From Hypomyces perniciosus (lineage: Eukaryota > Ascomycota > Sordariomycetes > Hypocreales > Hypocreaceae), in the NCBI GenBank assembly GCA_008477525.1, contig SPDT01000007.1:124001-188000 (forward strand): 64,000 nt of DNA, read 5' to 3'. This document shows positions 48,537-60,500 of this stretch, one piece after another (position 1 is the stretch's first letter; each line of letters begins with the position of its first letter). The notes beneath the pieces were generated by a model, which saw only the letters and a list, made by a program, of their open reading frames with translations, was not told the origin of the DNA and made no database searches. A program made the translations under genes and the position numbers.

Positions 48537-49931
48537 TTATTGTCTCACTGCTGCCAAATCAATCGTCACTTCAGGCAAGGGTCTCACCTCCTGGTTCGCC
48601 GTTGTGAATTTCGCCTTTGTATCCCGAGTCCTCGAGTCAGAGTTCTCGTTCCTAGAACTCCGCACGGCATCTCCACCTCTCTGGAGCATTTCTGCGTTGT
48701 ATTCGGTTATGGCAGCCTTAATAGCGTTAATATCCTTGCCATCAAGGCCGTCCAGTTTCTTGGACAAGTTCATGGAATCAATGAAAGAATGGTACCCGCC
48801 CTCTCCACGGAACGGTGTCATGGCATGTGCCGAATCGCCCAATAGGACGACTCGGCCAGCCGGTAGGCTCTCCAGCTCAAGATCGCGCCAGACGTGAGGT
48901 TCGGTCTTGATGCCGCTAGCGGGCGTCAGCTCAAAGAGCTCTCGGAATTTTGGTGGCATCTTAGAAACAAGCTTAAGGATGTGGTCCAGCTTTTCCTGCT
49001 GGGTCGCCGTCTGGAGCCAGTGGTCCGGCTTGTCAACATTGGGATCCGGCTGCATGAGCATCCAATAGTGACGACCGGAAACACCATCGGGAAGAACGTA
49101 ATGCAGTCCACTGAAGTTCCAGAATCCCAGGTCTGGGCTCACGTAGACATAGGCACTGTGACCAAGTTCCAGCTGGCGCCTGAAGGCATCCCCTGTCAAG
49201 GTCAACTCGCCCACGATGGCAGCTAGGGGGACAAGCTTGAGCACATCCTTGGCGGGCTTCTGGAGCAAATGCTCTCGTACTTGTAGCCACGAGTCAGCCA
49301 AAACTCAGAGGAGATATCAACCTTGAATGACCTACCAAGACTGTTGATCCCATCGGAACCCACCAGAATGTCTCCCTTGGCACTTGTGCCATCCTCAAAG
49401 TAGACGGCAACCCCTTCGTCGCTGTGCTCAATGCGGGTAACACGCTTGTTCCATTGAATTGGGATGTTTGTCGCCAGCCACCTGCGGAGGCGATGGCGTT
49501 CCGCGCGGACGATCGGCGCCTCAGGAGTATCCTATTCGGGTGAGATGTTAGCCCCAGAGACAGACAGTTGACAGGGGGAAGCGATCAAATTGACATACCT
49601 CGACGCCAAGACGACCCGGTCGGCCGGGAAAATACAACCCCATTTGAGCAGGGAGGTTCAGGGGCGCGAGATGGTTGGTTGCATCTTTCAATGTCAGCAT
49701 ATCATCTGGGAAAGCCGCGGCAAGGTCATCGATGATGCTGTCGCTCTGTTAGCACCGCCAACTCAACCAGGTTTGCAAGGGCGCCTACGTGTGGATGCCA
49801 ATAGCCCATCCTTGAAAGCGCGAGTCCTCATTTTCGTCGCGCTCGAAGACTTCAAACGAAATGCCTTTTTTGCGAAGGCACTGGGCAAGACTAAGCCCAC
49901 CAACGCCGCCTCCAACAATGAGAACGTGCAT
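48537..49931 (-). CDS. FAD-dependent aromatic-ring-hydroxylase-like monooxygenase
   Basis: Four exons (49931-49789, 49737-49599, 49531-49336, 49279-48537) encode 406 residues. It carries the three landmarks of class A flavoprotein monooxygenases: GGGVGG at residues 7-12 for the FAD ADP moiety, GDILVGSDGINS with Asp154 (DG motif) and VVLLGDSAHAMTPFRGEGG with the GD pair at 307-308. No transmembrane tail is present. The first acceptor could be either of two nearby AGs; the one giving HTIIDDLAAAF keeps the frame. Family members hydroxylate aromatic rings or epoxidise alkenes with NAD(P)H. As tailoring enzyme it could act on a pyridone, tetramate or polyene of the product; the substrate is unknown. 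It is divergent from the berberine-bridge-like gene. Confidence 0.9.
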
Positions 49932-51681
49932 CTTGATGAACGTAGTAGTATGAGATTGTCTGGAAACACCAGCAAGTTGCAACCGCCCTTCGATCAATAC
50001 TCAAGTAATTATTGTCGACTAGGCACGATGCTATGATGTCAGGGTTGTCATGCGCTCACACAGAAAGACGGAATGTTCTGAATCGTAATGCCAAAGGCAT
50101 AGGAGAAAAGAAGCTCCTCTATATTTTTCGACAACATCTGTTTGCTCGACGCTCTCCAGAGTTATATAATCTTAATAGCCGAAAGGACTAGGAGCTGACG
50201 CATTGGTGTGTTAATTGGCTCAAGAACCATGAATCCGAGCTGTGTGCTAACGCAGGTGTTCCGAATCCCTGCCCACTCGGCGTATTATTCAGCACGAAAG
50301 GCGGATAACCGCTGACCTGGAGACCGAATGGCAAATGGAATATTGTCACTTGGACGTCACAATGGATGTTCCGTCGTCTGAGTCAGACGATCCAGGAATC
50401 GCAAAGGTCAAAGCGGTAAAGGATTGTAGGGCAGTCCAATCTTAGCAGCAGGCATATCCTGCCAGATATTGGATTGTATTGCTTTATTGTGGCCCTGTCG
50501 TTGTTCAAACACCAACAGTAGTCATACGACTCTGACTTGAATCTGCAGTCCGTACCCTTTCGCAATCGGCGGTTTTATCTTGGTGGTCAGATCTCCGATT
50601 AAACGCACAGCCACCGGGGATCCCAGTGGCTAAGAACGGACTATAGGCTTACAAGAGCGCCCTCCAAACGCCAGAGTGCGGCTGGCGAGGCGACTCTGTG
50701 CAAAGATAAAGCATGGCGTTCTGTCTTACATATGCTGTTAATGCCTCGATGCATCGATCATGTTCTGGACTGCGAGCTGGAACTCGACTATAATTCCCTG
50801 CCATATTGAGGCGGTGCGGTTTGGACCAATTCAAATGCCAAAACCCCCGAGCCATGCACCCAAGAACCCCTGCTAGTATGGATGCCACAATACGACGATA
50901 CAGGAGCTTATGGGGGCTAAAAGCCACATGGCTAAGTCCCCTCGCTAGGCGAGGCGCAACTAGCACACAGCTTGGCAAAGATAATCCGTGTCCTGGCTGA
51001 ACTAAGATCATGACGGCATAATCGGACATGGAATCGGCAGACAGGGAAGCGATCAGTAGTTTCGCCATGGCATGGACCTGGCATTAATAAGGCTGAGTGA
51101 CAGGGGAAGTTGCAGCTAGATATTGCAGGTCTAGAATCGTCTAACGGCGATGTGTATTACAGGCTAAAATAATATATTTCGAAAATATCATATATTACTC
51201 CGTAGAAGTTGAAACTAAAGAAAATCCTCTAACTTGTTTATCTACAGCATCTAGTAAAACGAGTATATTATGAATAAAATTTTATTTTCTTCATAAAATA
51301 CAATATATAGATATAATATCACATCACTCAATATATATAAAATATACTTTTGCTATCTTTCCTCTAGTTTTCACCCTCTTCTTTATAGCTCTTCTATATA
51401 TAACTTTTTGCAGCTTAGTGGGATGCACTACCAGGTAGCAGTCCCACGATTTTAAGATCTTACATATCCATGCATCCAACCAGCTGATGTAGCGACACAC
51501 ACGGACTATGAGTTGATCGCTATTTCTAGGTAATAACTCAGCTCACCCAGAGCCCAACTAGTAGTCCGAATACCCGGGGTGTTGCGATCTCACGGAAACA
51601 TAAATTGTTGGCGAAACACCCAGATTTTGAACGTCTTCCGCCACATTATCCTACCTTCAAGAATTTCACACATCAACAATC
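49932..51681. promoter_or_regulatory. Divergent upstream region of the FAD monooxygenase and the BBE-like gene
   Basis: A 1.75-kb region containing both promoters. A 139-codon minus-strand frame with an ATG at 51,068 and stop at 50,649 has no features that I recognise and no intron signals; it might be a small gene but more likely is chance. An AT-rich patch with RIP-like composition is at about 51,150-51,430. An inverted repeat CCTCGCTAGGCGAGG lies at about 50,939-50,953. Confidence 0.45.
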
Positions 51682-53282
51682 ATGGTTCGACTCTTACCCC
51701 TTACGGGATTCGTTCCCCTAGTAGCAGGCGCAGCCAATCTCTGCGCATTGGTTGACTCCCGCCTACCAGGGCTCATCTCATACCCTGGTAGCGCCGTTTA
51801 CACTGCTTCGCAGGAGTACTACGCCGCTGAAGAGAGAGACCTGACGCCTAATTGCGTTTTCAGGCCCAACTCGACTTCAGATGTCTCTCAATTCGTGAAG
51901 CTGGTATCTAAAAACGGCTCTCGCGATGCTGCTGGAAACTACTTGCCCATCTTTGCCATCCGAGGCGGAGGACATACCCTCTGGACTGGTGCTGCAAATA
52001 TTGACGGGGGCATTACCGTTGATATGCGTGGCATCAACTCGCTCGTATTGAGCCCGGACCTGAAGACGGCCTCAGTTGGTGCAGGCGCCTTATGGGGCAA
52101 TCTATACCCGGATCTCGTACCGCACAATCTCACAGTCATGGGAGGTCGAATTCCATCAATTGGCGTCGGAGGTTTCGCAACTGGAGGTAAGTACACGCAT
52201 TTGCAAGGTATTCTGATCTTAGACTTCTGACTTGATTCAAGGCGGTATGACGTTCCTGGCCCGCCGACACGGCTGGACCTGCGACAACATCTATGGATAC
52301 GAGGTGGTTCTCGCTAGTGGCGAGGTCGTTTATGCCAGCGCCAGCTCGCACCAGGACCTCTGGCTCGCCTTGAAGGGTGGCTCAAACAACTTCGGCATCG
52401 TCACTCGATTTGACATTGCCACTTTCCCTATGGGCCTCATGTGGGGAGGCGTCCTTTCTTTCAACTACTCTCAGAGTGTCTTGGACGCTCAGGCCAAGGG
52501 TTTCAGCAACTTCATGAAGCCCAAAAACTTTGACAGTGCTGCCATGATGGGAGTCGACATTGGATTCAGAAAGGGTGCCTTCTCCGCATCAAACGTCCTT
52601 TTCTATGTTGAGCCCGTTGCCAATCCTCTGGTCTACAATGCGTTCTTGTCTATCCCATCAATTGCTAACACCCTGGCCCTGAACAACGTTGCCAGCATGG
52701 TGGACACCTTTGGCAAGTTCCTCCCACCGAATCTTAACCGGTAAGACTCACTTTTCTGCATACCCTTGTCCCAAATGTACTAATCAGCGGCTCTCTAGCG
52801 CCATCGAGTATTCATTTACCTTCAAGAGCGGCGATGCAGCCCTGTACTCACAACTGTTCAAGTCAGTGGAGAGCATCGTCCCCACCATGGCCAACATTTC
52901 GGGATTCACCTTCCAGTATCTCATTCAACCTAACCCTGTCACCAATGGCACGAATTCCCTCGGTCTGACTCCAAACCAGACGGACCTGGTGAACGTCGAC
53001 ATCACAGCTGCCTACAATAACGCAGCCGATGATGCCTTTGTACAGCAGCAGGTCCTGGCCCTTCTCAACAACCAGACACAATTCTTGTCCAAAAAGGGGC
53101 TCTTGATCCCCTTCAAGTACCTCAATTACGCAGATGTCTCCCAAAACGCCATCGACAGTTATGGCCGGACGAGCAAGGCGCGTTTGCAGGCCATCAGCAG
53201 GAAGTACGACCCCCGTGGTCTCTTCCAGACTGGTGTGCCTGGAGGCGTCAAGCTCTTTAACAGCAACAATAGCAACTATTAG
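51682..53282 (+). CDS. Secreted FAD-linked oxidase, berberine-bridge-enzyme-like (PCMH/BBE)
   Basis: Three exons, 51682-52186, 52242-52740 and 52799-53282, encode 495 residues. A hydrophobic N-terminus (MVRLLPLTGFVPLVAGAANL) looks like a signal peptide, and several N-glycosylation sequons follow. The FAD-binding PCMH domain has RGGGHT with His98, the expected covalent flavin link, and GVGGFATGGGMTFLARRHGW. The C-terminal BBE motif region is ISRKYDPRGLFQTGVPGGVK. The cysteine that gives the second covalent bond in bicovalent members (CPTVG-type motif) is replaced by Ile (IPSIGVGG). Family enzymes oxidise alcohols, amines or C-H bonds and can close rings, as in fungal cyclopiazonate, ergot and other clusters. 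Secretory targeting suggests action in vesicles or outside the cytosol. Confidence 0.92.
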
Positions 53283-54596
53283 AAGCTCTCGTTGTATTGA
53301 TGCAAATCTGGCGTGCGGCGTATTGCAATGGTTCGGCAATCTGCACTCCATGTGTCCGAGCTCTTCTTTCTTCTTTCTATTTTTAAATATTTATTTTTGT
53401 TGTTAGATGTCATGATCACTTATGATCGTCGATTGAATATTAACTCTTTATAGTATAAAGATATTAAATATTTTAATTATATCTTCAAAATATTAAACTT
53501 TAATAATATAAAAGAAAACCTCCGAACAATGACGCCATGCTGCGCTGGAGGCTTGACGGATGCTCACGCCACAGCCCCGCCTCCAGCACAGTTACTCTAT
53601 ACTCTGTGCTCTGTGCTCTGTACGACGGCCAGAGTTGAAACTTGTATTATTGTGATCTGGGATTGCCTCATCTACAAATGTGTAGTAATGCATTGATAGT
53701 AGCTGCGTCATGTTAGAGCGAACGCTTTTTGAGATATATCACATAGCGCCAATTTACATCATTAGATAAAAGAAATGTTCATAAACGAAGGCAATGAAGT
53801 CAATGCCCGGTGTCTGGGAAATGTGAAGCCATGATTCGAATATTAGAAAATAGACTTCAGGTAGATTGCCCAGGAAGACGCAGTTCATAAGCGAAAGAAG
53901 ACCACCGGCTAGATGAAGGCAACCACCATGACAACTTCCATCCAATAAGTCGAATATCACAGCTTCCCAGCCTGAAAGTCTGCATTCATACCATACCCTT
54001 GAATCTTATTTTATTGGGGTTTATCGCACACATCACTACCACATCCACAGCCCAGAGAGGGACTGGAAGATGGACGCACCTGGTGCGGCTGACGGAGCCA
54101 CAAAGCTGTGATATTGGGATTAATACATAGATACATCATTTTACCGTCATGAAAACTAGTCTGTGGGACTTGCAATGGGCTGACAAGGCCAGGTGGCTAA
54201 TAAAGTTCAATTAAAAGCAGCAAGCAAAGGCTCTTCCATATTTATCTAGCTACCAAAGTATATTTCTACATTTCGATTCTACATAAGGTCATTATTACCA
54301 AACGTTGACTGTCATCAAACGAAAGTGTCTTGGGTTGACAAATTTCCCAGTGATGACCTCACGTGGAGGCCTTCGGAAATGTTATCGCCGAGAGAAATAG
54401 GCCAATTCATTCACATTGCTCCTCACGATTTTGCAAGTAGACATGGCAAATATGAAGAAAAGAGATTGTAACTAGAAACCCTTTATGATACAGACAAACC
54501 CCAATGAACTCCAGCCAATGTATCGCTAGGTATATTTACATGACATGAAAAGACAAGATTATAAGGAAAAATGACCAAACCATCCAGGCTTTTTGT
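53283..54596. other. Convergent intergenic region before the PKS-NRPS 3' end
   Basis: About 1.3 kb without a recognisable gene. It holds the 3' UTRs of the flanking genes, an AT-rich patch at about 53,430-53,520 and a 68-codon hydrophobic minus-strand frame (53,754-53,960) that I cannot support as a gene. Confidence 0.5.
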
Positions 54597-57500
54597 CTAT
54601 CTCCGTGATTCAAACTTGGCGCCACCTGCGCTCTCGACTGTGGCTTCCTGAGTGGTCAGGAAGAAAGCAAAGCCCAGCGCCTTGATGCGTCCGATCCAGC
54701 GAAGTCCCGGCATGCGCTCGAGACCCCGATCTCCTCGCTCCTCCTCCAGATATGTCTTCAACTCGGTGACATTAACGGCGATGGGGCTCTCGTAGTGCGA
54801 GAAGCGGGTTTCAGCGCTAGTCTGTTGCTCGATGATGAAGTTGTAAAGCCAGTCGGATGCCTTCTCAGCGGGCATCATGTTTATGCGGCCATCCCATCCG
54901 CTCATGTCGGGCATAATGTTTGAGACATCAACAAAGCGGACGAACTCGTCCAGATATTCCTTGGGTGAAGATTGTTGGGTTGATGGGAGGAAGCGGTAGA
55001 TAGATGAAGGCACTCCCAAGCTCTTCGAAGAACGCTCGAGAATACGCTCGCTTGCCCATCGAGAAGCGACGTAGCCGTTGCTGCCGTCCACAGCGGGAGG
55101 GTTAGCGGCAGCCGAAACCGCATCAGTTGTGTCCCGAGGCAGCACACCAAACGTAGAGATGTAGTGGATAGGGATACGGCGTGGGGAAGCCAGCTTAACA
55201 AGCTCCTTAGTTGACTGGACATTGCTGGGACGGAGCACATGGTAGTGATCCCAGAAAGAACGAACGCCTCCCATGTGTAGGATCACGTCCACCTCGCTGG
55301 ATAAGCCCCGGAATTCCTCCTGGGAGAGGCCGAGAAGTGGCTCCATGAGGTCGCCCTTATGAGAGACTACCTTAGGAGATGCGAAAAGCTTCGTCTCGTC
55401 TCGCACAGCGACGGCATGGATTTTGCCGACGTTCGGGTCCTTGGCGAGCTGAGGAATGATGTACTTGGCGAGATAGCCAGTGGCACCCGTGACCAACACA
55501 GTCTTGGTCTTCTGGTCGCCAGCATTGGCGGTAGAGACATCCTTGAGGAAGTTGGGGATTGTAGGAGGAACAGTTTCCTGCTCCCAGTCGATGGATGCGA
55601 CACTGGCGCTCTCCTCAATCTTGCGCGCCATCTGGCCGAGAGTGTTGGCACCCAGGAGATCGACGAGACGGACGGTGACATAGAAGACCTGGCGAATTCG
55701 GGCCTGGAGACGGATGGCCAAAAGGGAGTTGCCGCCGACAAGGAAGAAACTGGTTGAAGGCGTGATATTAAGGCCGAGTTCCTTGTTGCCCAGAACATCT
55801 TGCCACACGCGCTTCATTTGCACCATTGTCTCAGTCAGCTCAGTATCATCTTGGGTGCTCTGAGTTCGCTGAGGCAGTGGGAGCGCCTTCACAGCCTTCC
55901 GGTCGATCTTGGAGTGGTTGGTGAGCGGGAACTTGTCGAGCGGGACCGCCAGAACTGGGATCATGTATTGAGGAAGGAGGAGATGGCTAAGCAGATGCTC
56001 GAGGAAGGCTTCTTTATCCGCGATATCGTTCTGTGGTGCAAACACGACATGTGCAACCAAGAATTCGGGGTCGCCTTCACGAAGAGTCACGACGGTTTCC
56101 CTCAATGCGCCACCTGCAGCCGAGATGATGTTGCTCTCGATGTCGTTTAGCTCAATACGGAGACCACGAATCTTGATCTGAGTGTCTCCGGCGATACGAT
56201 TATGGAAAACCATGGCACCATCGTCTTGCAGATGACCGATATCGCTTGTGCGGTACATGCGTGTCCAACCGTTGGCGATATCTTCAGCCGTAGCCCATGG
56301 ATTGTTGATGAAGTGCTTGTCAGTCAGCTCAGTGTTGTTGATATAACCCAGTGAGACACCAGCGCCGCCAATGACAAGTTCGCCGGGCATACCGACGGGA
56401 ACAGGCTTTAGCTGCTCATCCACAACATACATGTAGTAGTTGGGGAGTGAGAAGCCGCACGGAATACGGCCATCCTCCATCGCCTTCTGGTCACGGTACT
56501 CCAGTTCCATCTTGGTAGAGGAGATGGAAATTTCCGTTGGTCCGTAGGAGTTGTAAAGGCGCAGTTGGGGGAGACCAAGTTTGGCAAACTCTCCGGTAAC
56601 AATGCTGGTCATATGGTCGCCGCCACCGAAAGCGCTGCGCCATTGGAACGCTTGTCGGAGGTTGTCACCACCGAATTTCATCCATAGCAAGTACTCAGCA
56701 GGAGTCGCCTTGGTGTATGTGATGCCGTACTGTTTGACGAGCTTGGTGATCTCAAGAGGGTCACCACGCTTGTCCCATGGAACGATGCAGACTGTGCCGC
56801 CGTTGACAAGACCCGTGTAGATTTGATCAGAAGAGTGATTGAAGGTGAAGGCACTCTGTTGCAAAGTGCGCTCAGCGTTTAGCTTCCACGTCTTAGTGTA
56901 TCCCTCAATCTCGTTCCGCAGACCTGCGTGTGTGACCGTAATGCCCTTGGGGTTGCCTGTCGAACCACTAGTATAGAGGATCGCGGCTGGCGAATTTGGC
57001 TGGGCATTGTTCTGGATGTTCGTCGAGGCCTTGTTGCCCACCGTAGAGACATCAACAACATGGGCGTCGGGGACATTGAGTTCCTTTACATCACCCACTG
57101 TAGTGCTGTCTGTGAGGACCGCGGTCGGCTTGCAGTCCACAGCGACGGTAGCAAGTCGTGGCAGGGGGTTGCGGAGATCCAAGGGCACATAAATGCCTCC
57201 GACGCGCATGATGGCAAGCATGGAGCAGATCCAGTCAGATGCGGCTTGCTGGAAGACGAGCACTCGGGAACCAGCGCCAGCTCCAGCCTTTTGAAGTGCT
57301 TCGGCAATGGCTTCAATTCGGTTGATCATATCCGAGTACGTGAGGTCTTTGCCAATGCCATCCACAAGAGCGGTCTTGTCCTGGCTTTGCTGGGCAATCT
57401 GGTCAATGCGATGGGGAAGGGTCTCAGGCCAGTCAGACTTCATGTTCGCGCCTAGTATATTACTGTCAATGGACAACTCTATCAAGTAAGGGGTGGTAAA

Positions 57501-60500
57501 GACACTCACCACGACCGACTTCCGTGGCTCGGGTTAGCTGTTTCTGAGAGAAGAGAGGAGTGGACTTGAGAGTCAGCGCTGCGTTGCTGGAGAGGGTGTC
57601 AAGGAGGTGGAGGTAAGTCTCCATCAGCAGGTTCGACGACGTCAGGTCGTAGAGACCCTTTTGAGTCCGGAACATGATGATCGCATCATTAGTGCCATCA
57701 GTCACATCCAAAGTGACATCATACGCAGTTCGTCCAGGGTGGACCTCTTGGAACTTGAATTGAGTGTTGCCCCAAGGATGCTCCTCCTGGGCACCTTGGC
57801 GGTAGTCAAAGAATGCCTGGAAGAAGGGACTGTGCGTAGAAGAACGTGTCACATTCAATTCCTTCAGCAGAACGTCGAATGGCAAGCGAGAATTTCCAAG
57901 TGCTCCATAGGTCGTGTTGCGAGCTTCAGCAACAGCATCTGCAAATCGTTGATCAGACTGGCGGCGGAATCGGAGAGTGAGTAGATTCAGGAAGAATCCG
58001 ATGCTGCCTCCCACATCGCTGTCGTTACGATTGGCGTCGGCAATACCAATTGTCAAGTCTTTGGCCTCGGTGAAGGAGAATAGCATCGTCTTGTAGGCAG
58101 CCAAGTAGAAGTGGAATGGCGTGGAGCGCTGAGCCTTGGAGATTGCCTTGATTCGCGTCATCAACTCAGGCTCGATACGAGCCATGACTTGGTGGACACC
58201 AAAATTCTTCATGGCCACTCTGGAGCTGGTTCGAGCCATGGGAAGGAGAGGCAAGACTGGTGGTTCCTCGCCAGCTGGGAAGACTCCTCGCCAGTAGTCA
58301 AGCTCGCCCTTCAGGTCGCCATTCTCATAGGCTTGACGCTGGGCCCTCGAGAAATCAGGGAACTGGCGGGGTGCCATTCCAAGTGATTGGCCATTGTAAG
58401 CCTTCTCCAGGTCAGAGAGGAAGACCTGGAAACTGACGCCGTCCATGATGATGTGGTGGTAGTTGAACAGGAAGTAGTGAGTGGATGGCGACAGGGACAC
58501 CAGAACCAGCCGAATCAGCTCACCACTCTCCAGGTCTAAAACTTGTTGCTGCAGCTTGTCATACTCAGCAACAACATCTTCCACCGATTTTACTTTTTTG
58601 TGTTCCAGTCGGACAGAGGATGTAGCCAGAACCTTCTGGTAGGCCTGGTCAGGTACATTGCCGTCCTCGACGAAACACGTGCGCAGAGCCTCGTGTCTGG
58701 CAATTACAATACGGACAGCTCTCTCCAGATCGCCAATGCGCAGGTTGCCATCGACACGGTAGTAGAAAGCCACGTTGGATGTCGTTGGGTCCTCCAGAAG
58801 GAGTCGGAGAAACCAAAAGCGGGACTGGCCAAACGAGATGGGCTCACTCTTGATAAACTTCCTCGCTGGTTTCTCTTTGGCGGCGGGTGGAGTAGGCGTA
58901 ACGGGCTTCGCAATAGTAGTGGGGGGTTTCGCATTAATTGTAGGGACCTTCGTATTAGTTGTGGTGGGTTTCGCAAAGTATTCGAGATTATCGGACGAGG
59001 TTGTCCTGGACAACGGCGTGAGTGGGGTGCGACCAGCTTCGCTCGCTGGGGTCGAATTGTACTCGGATGCAGCGCTTGATGGTACGACCGAGGGTGAAGG
59101 GGCTAGCACCTGAGGCTTGGGCTGAGCCGCAACGGGCTTCACGTTGGCAGGTTCTTGTCCTGCAGAGCTCCCGAGGAGGTCCTCTGGCAACTTCCCCAGT
59201 GCTCGCTGGCATAGCTCGGCGACGGATGCTCCTCCGACGACCTTGAGGACTGGAATGTCCACCTTCAGCTCCTTCAAGAACCAGGACCGGACCTCGACGG
59301 CAACCAACGAGTCAACACCGAGTTCGACGAGCGGAGCCTCAGGGTCAATCGCTCCTTCGGCAAGCTGAAGGATGATACGCAGCTTGGCCGAGAAGCATTC
59401 TATGTCATAGTCAGTAAGAATACTCATCAGAAGATCGACGTGGAAAGGGAGCATGAGTTAGCATTACCTTGCAAGACCTCAAGGGCCTGCTCCTTGGTCG
59501 TCACCCTCGCCAGCTGCTCAGTTACAGGAAGCGTGTTCTTCTTGTTCTGCTGGCCTTCGTCGGCTGCAGCACTCTTGGCCTCAATGATACAGTGAGAGAA
59601 ACGGGGGTTATCGAACCACGGGCCCTGGATTTCTTCATCGTCGCGGATGGTGCGAATACCGGTGGTCACTACAGCCTCCGGAGCGCCATTCTTGTCCTCC
59701 GGTACTGGGTAACCAGCACGGATGGTTTCCGCAAACATCTGGCGGAACTCAGACTCAGAGATGGCCATCAAACCAAATCTAGTTAGCTGATCCATAACGG
59801 CTTGGCCGGCGGTCTCGACGTATCCGATACCAGCGACTCGACCAATGTCAAAGGTGGAGGCAGCCAAGCCACGACGGCGTCGCTGTCTGGCAAGACTGTT
59901 AAGGTAACCATTGGCTGTGGCGTAGTTAGTCTGTCCCGAGTTTCCAATAACACACGCTGAAGATGAGAACATGATGAAGAAATCGAGAGGGTCATTGTAG
60001 AAGAGTTGCTCGAGATAGTTCGATCCGTCGATCTTGGGGCCAAGGACCTTCTGCATGATGTCCACAGACATTCCCGAGAACAGGCAATCGTGGAGGACCA
60101 TAGCTCCGTTAGCAACGCCAGCGATGGGTGGGCAGGTTGCCTTGACCTCTTTCACGACCTTCTCGATAGCATGCTTGTCGGTGACATCCCTGTTTCAGAC
60201 GAGGTTAATAGGGTTACTCAGCTAGGTGCGAACAGGAGTTTCTTCACTTACAATGCAAAGACCTTGACAATGGAGTCCGTAGCCTTGAAAGACTCCAGCC
60301 AGCTCTGGTCGACCTTGGGGTTACGACTGGTCAAGACAACGCATCCGGCTCCGTGGGCTACCATCCACTCGCAGAGTGACTGACCAATCTGGCCAGTAAG
60401 ACCGAAGAGGAGGTAGGACTTGTCCTTCGAGAAGAGACGGTCGGCATCCAGAGGCTGTACCAGGACTGTGACATCTCCATCCAACACCCAGTGGGCGACA

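Noticed and set aside
50649..51068. 139-codon minus-strand frame with ATG between the FAD monooxygenase and BBE-like genes
   Set aside because: No recognisable motif or signal and located in a divergent promoter region; a real small gene is possible but not supported.
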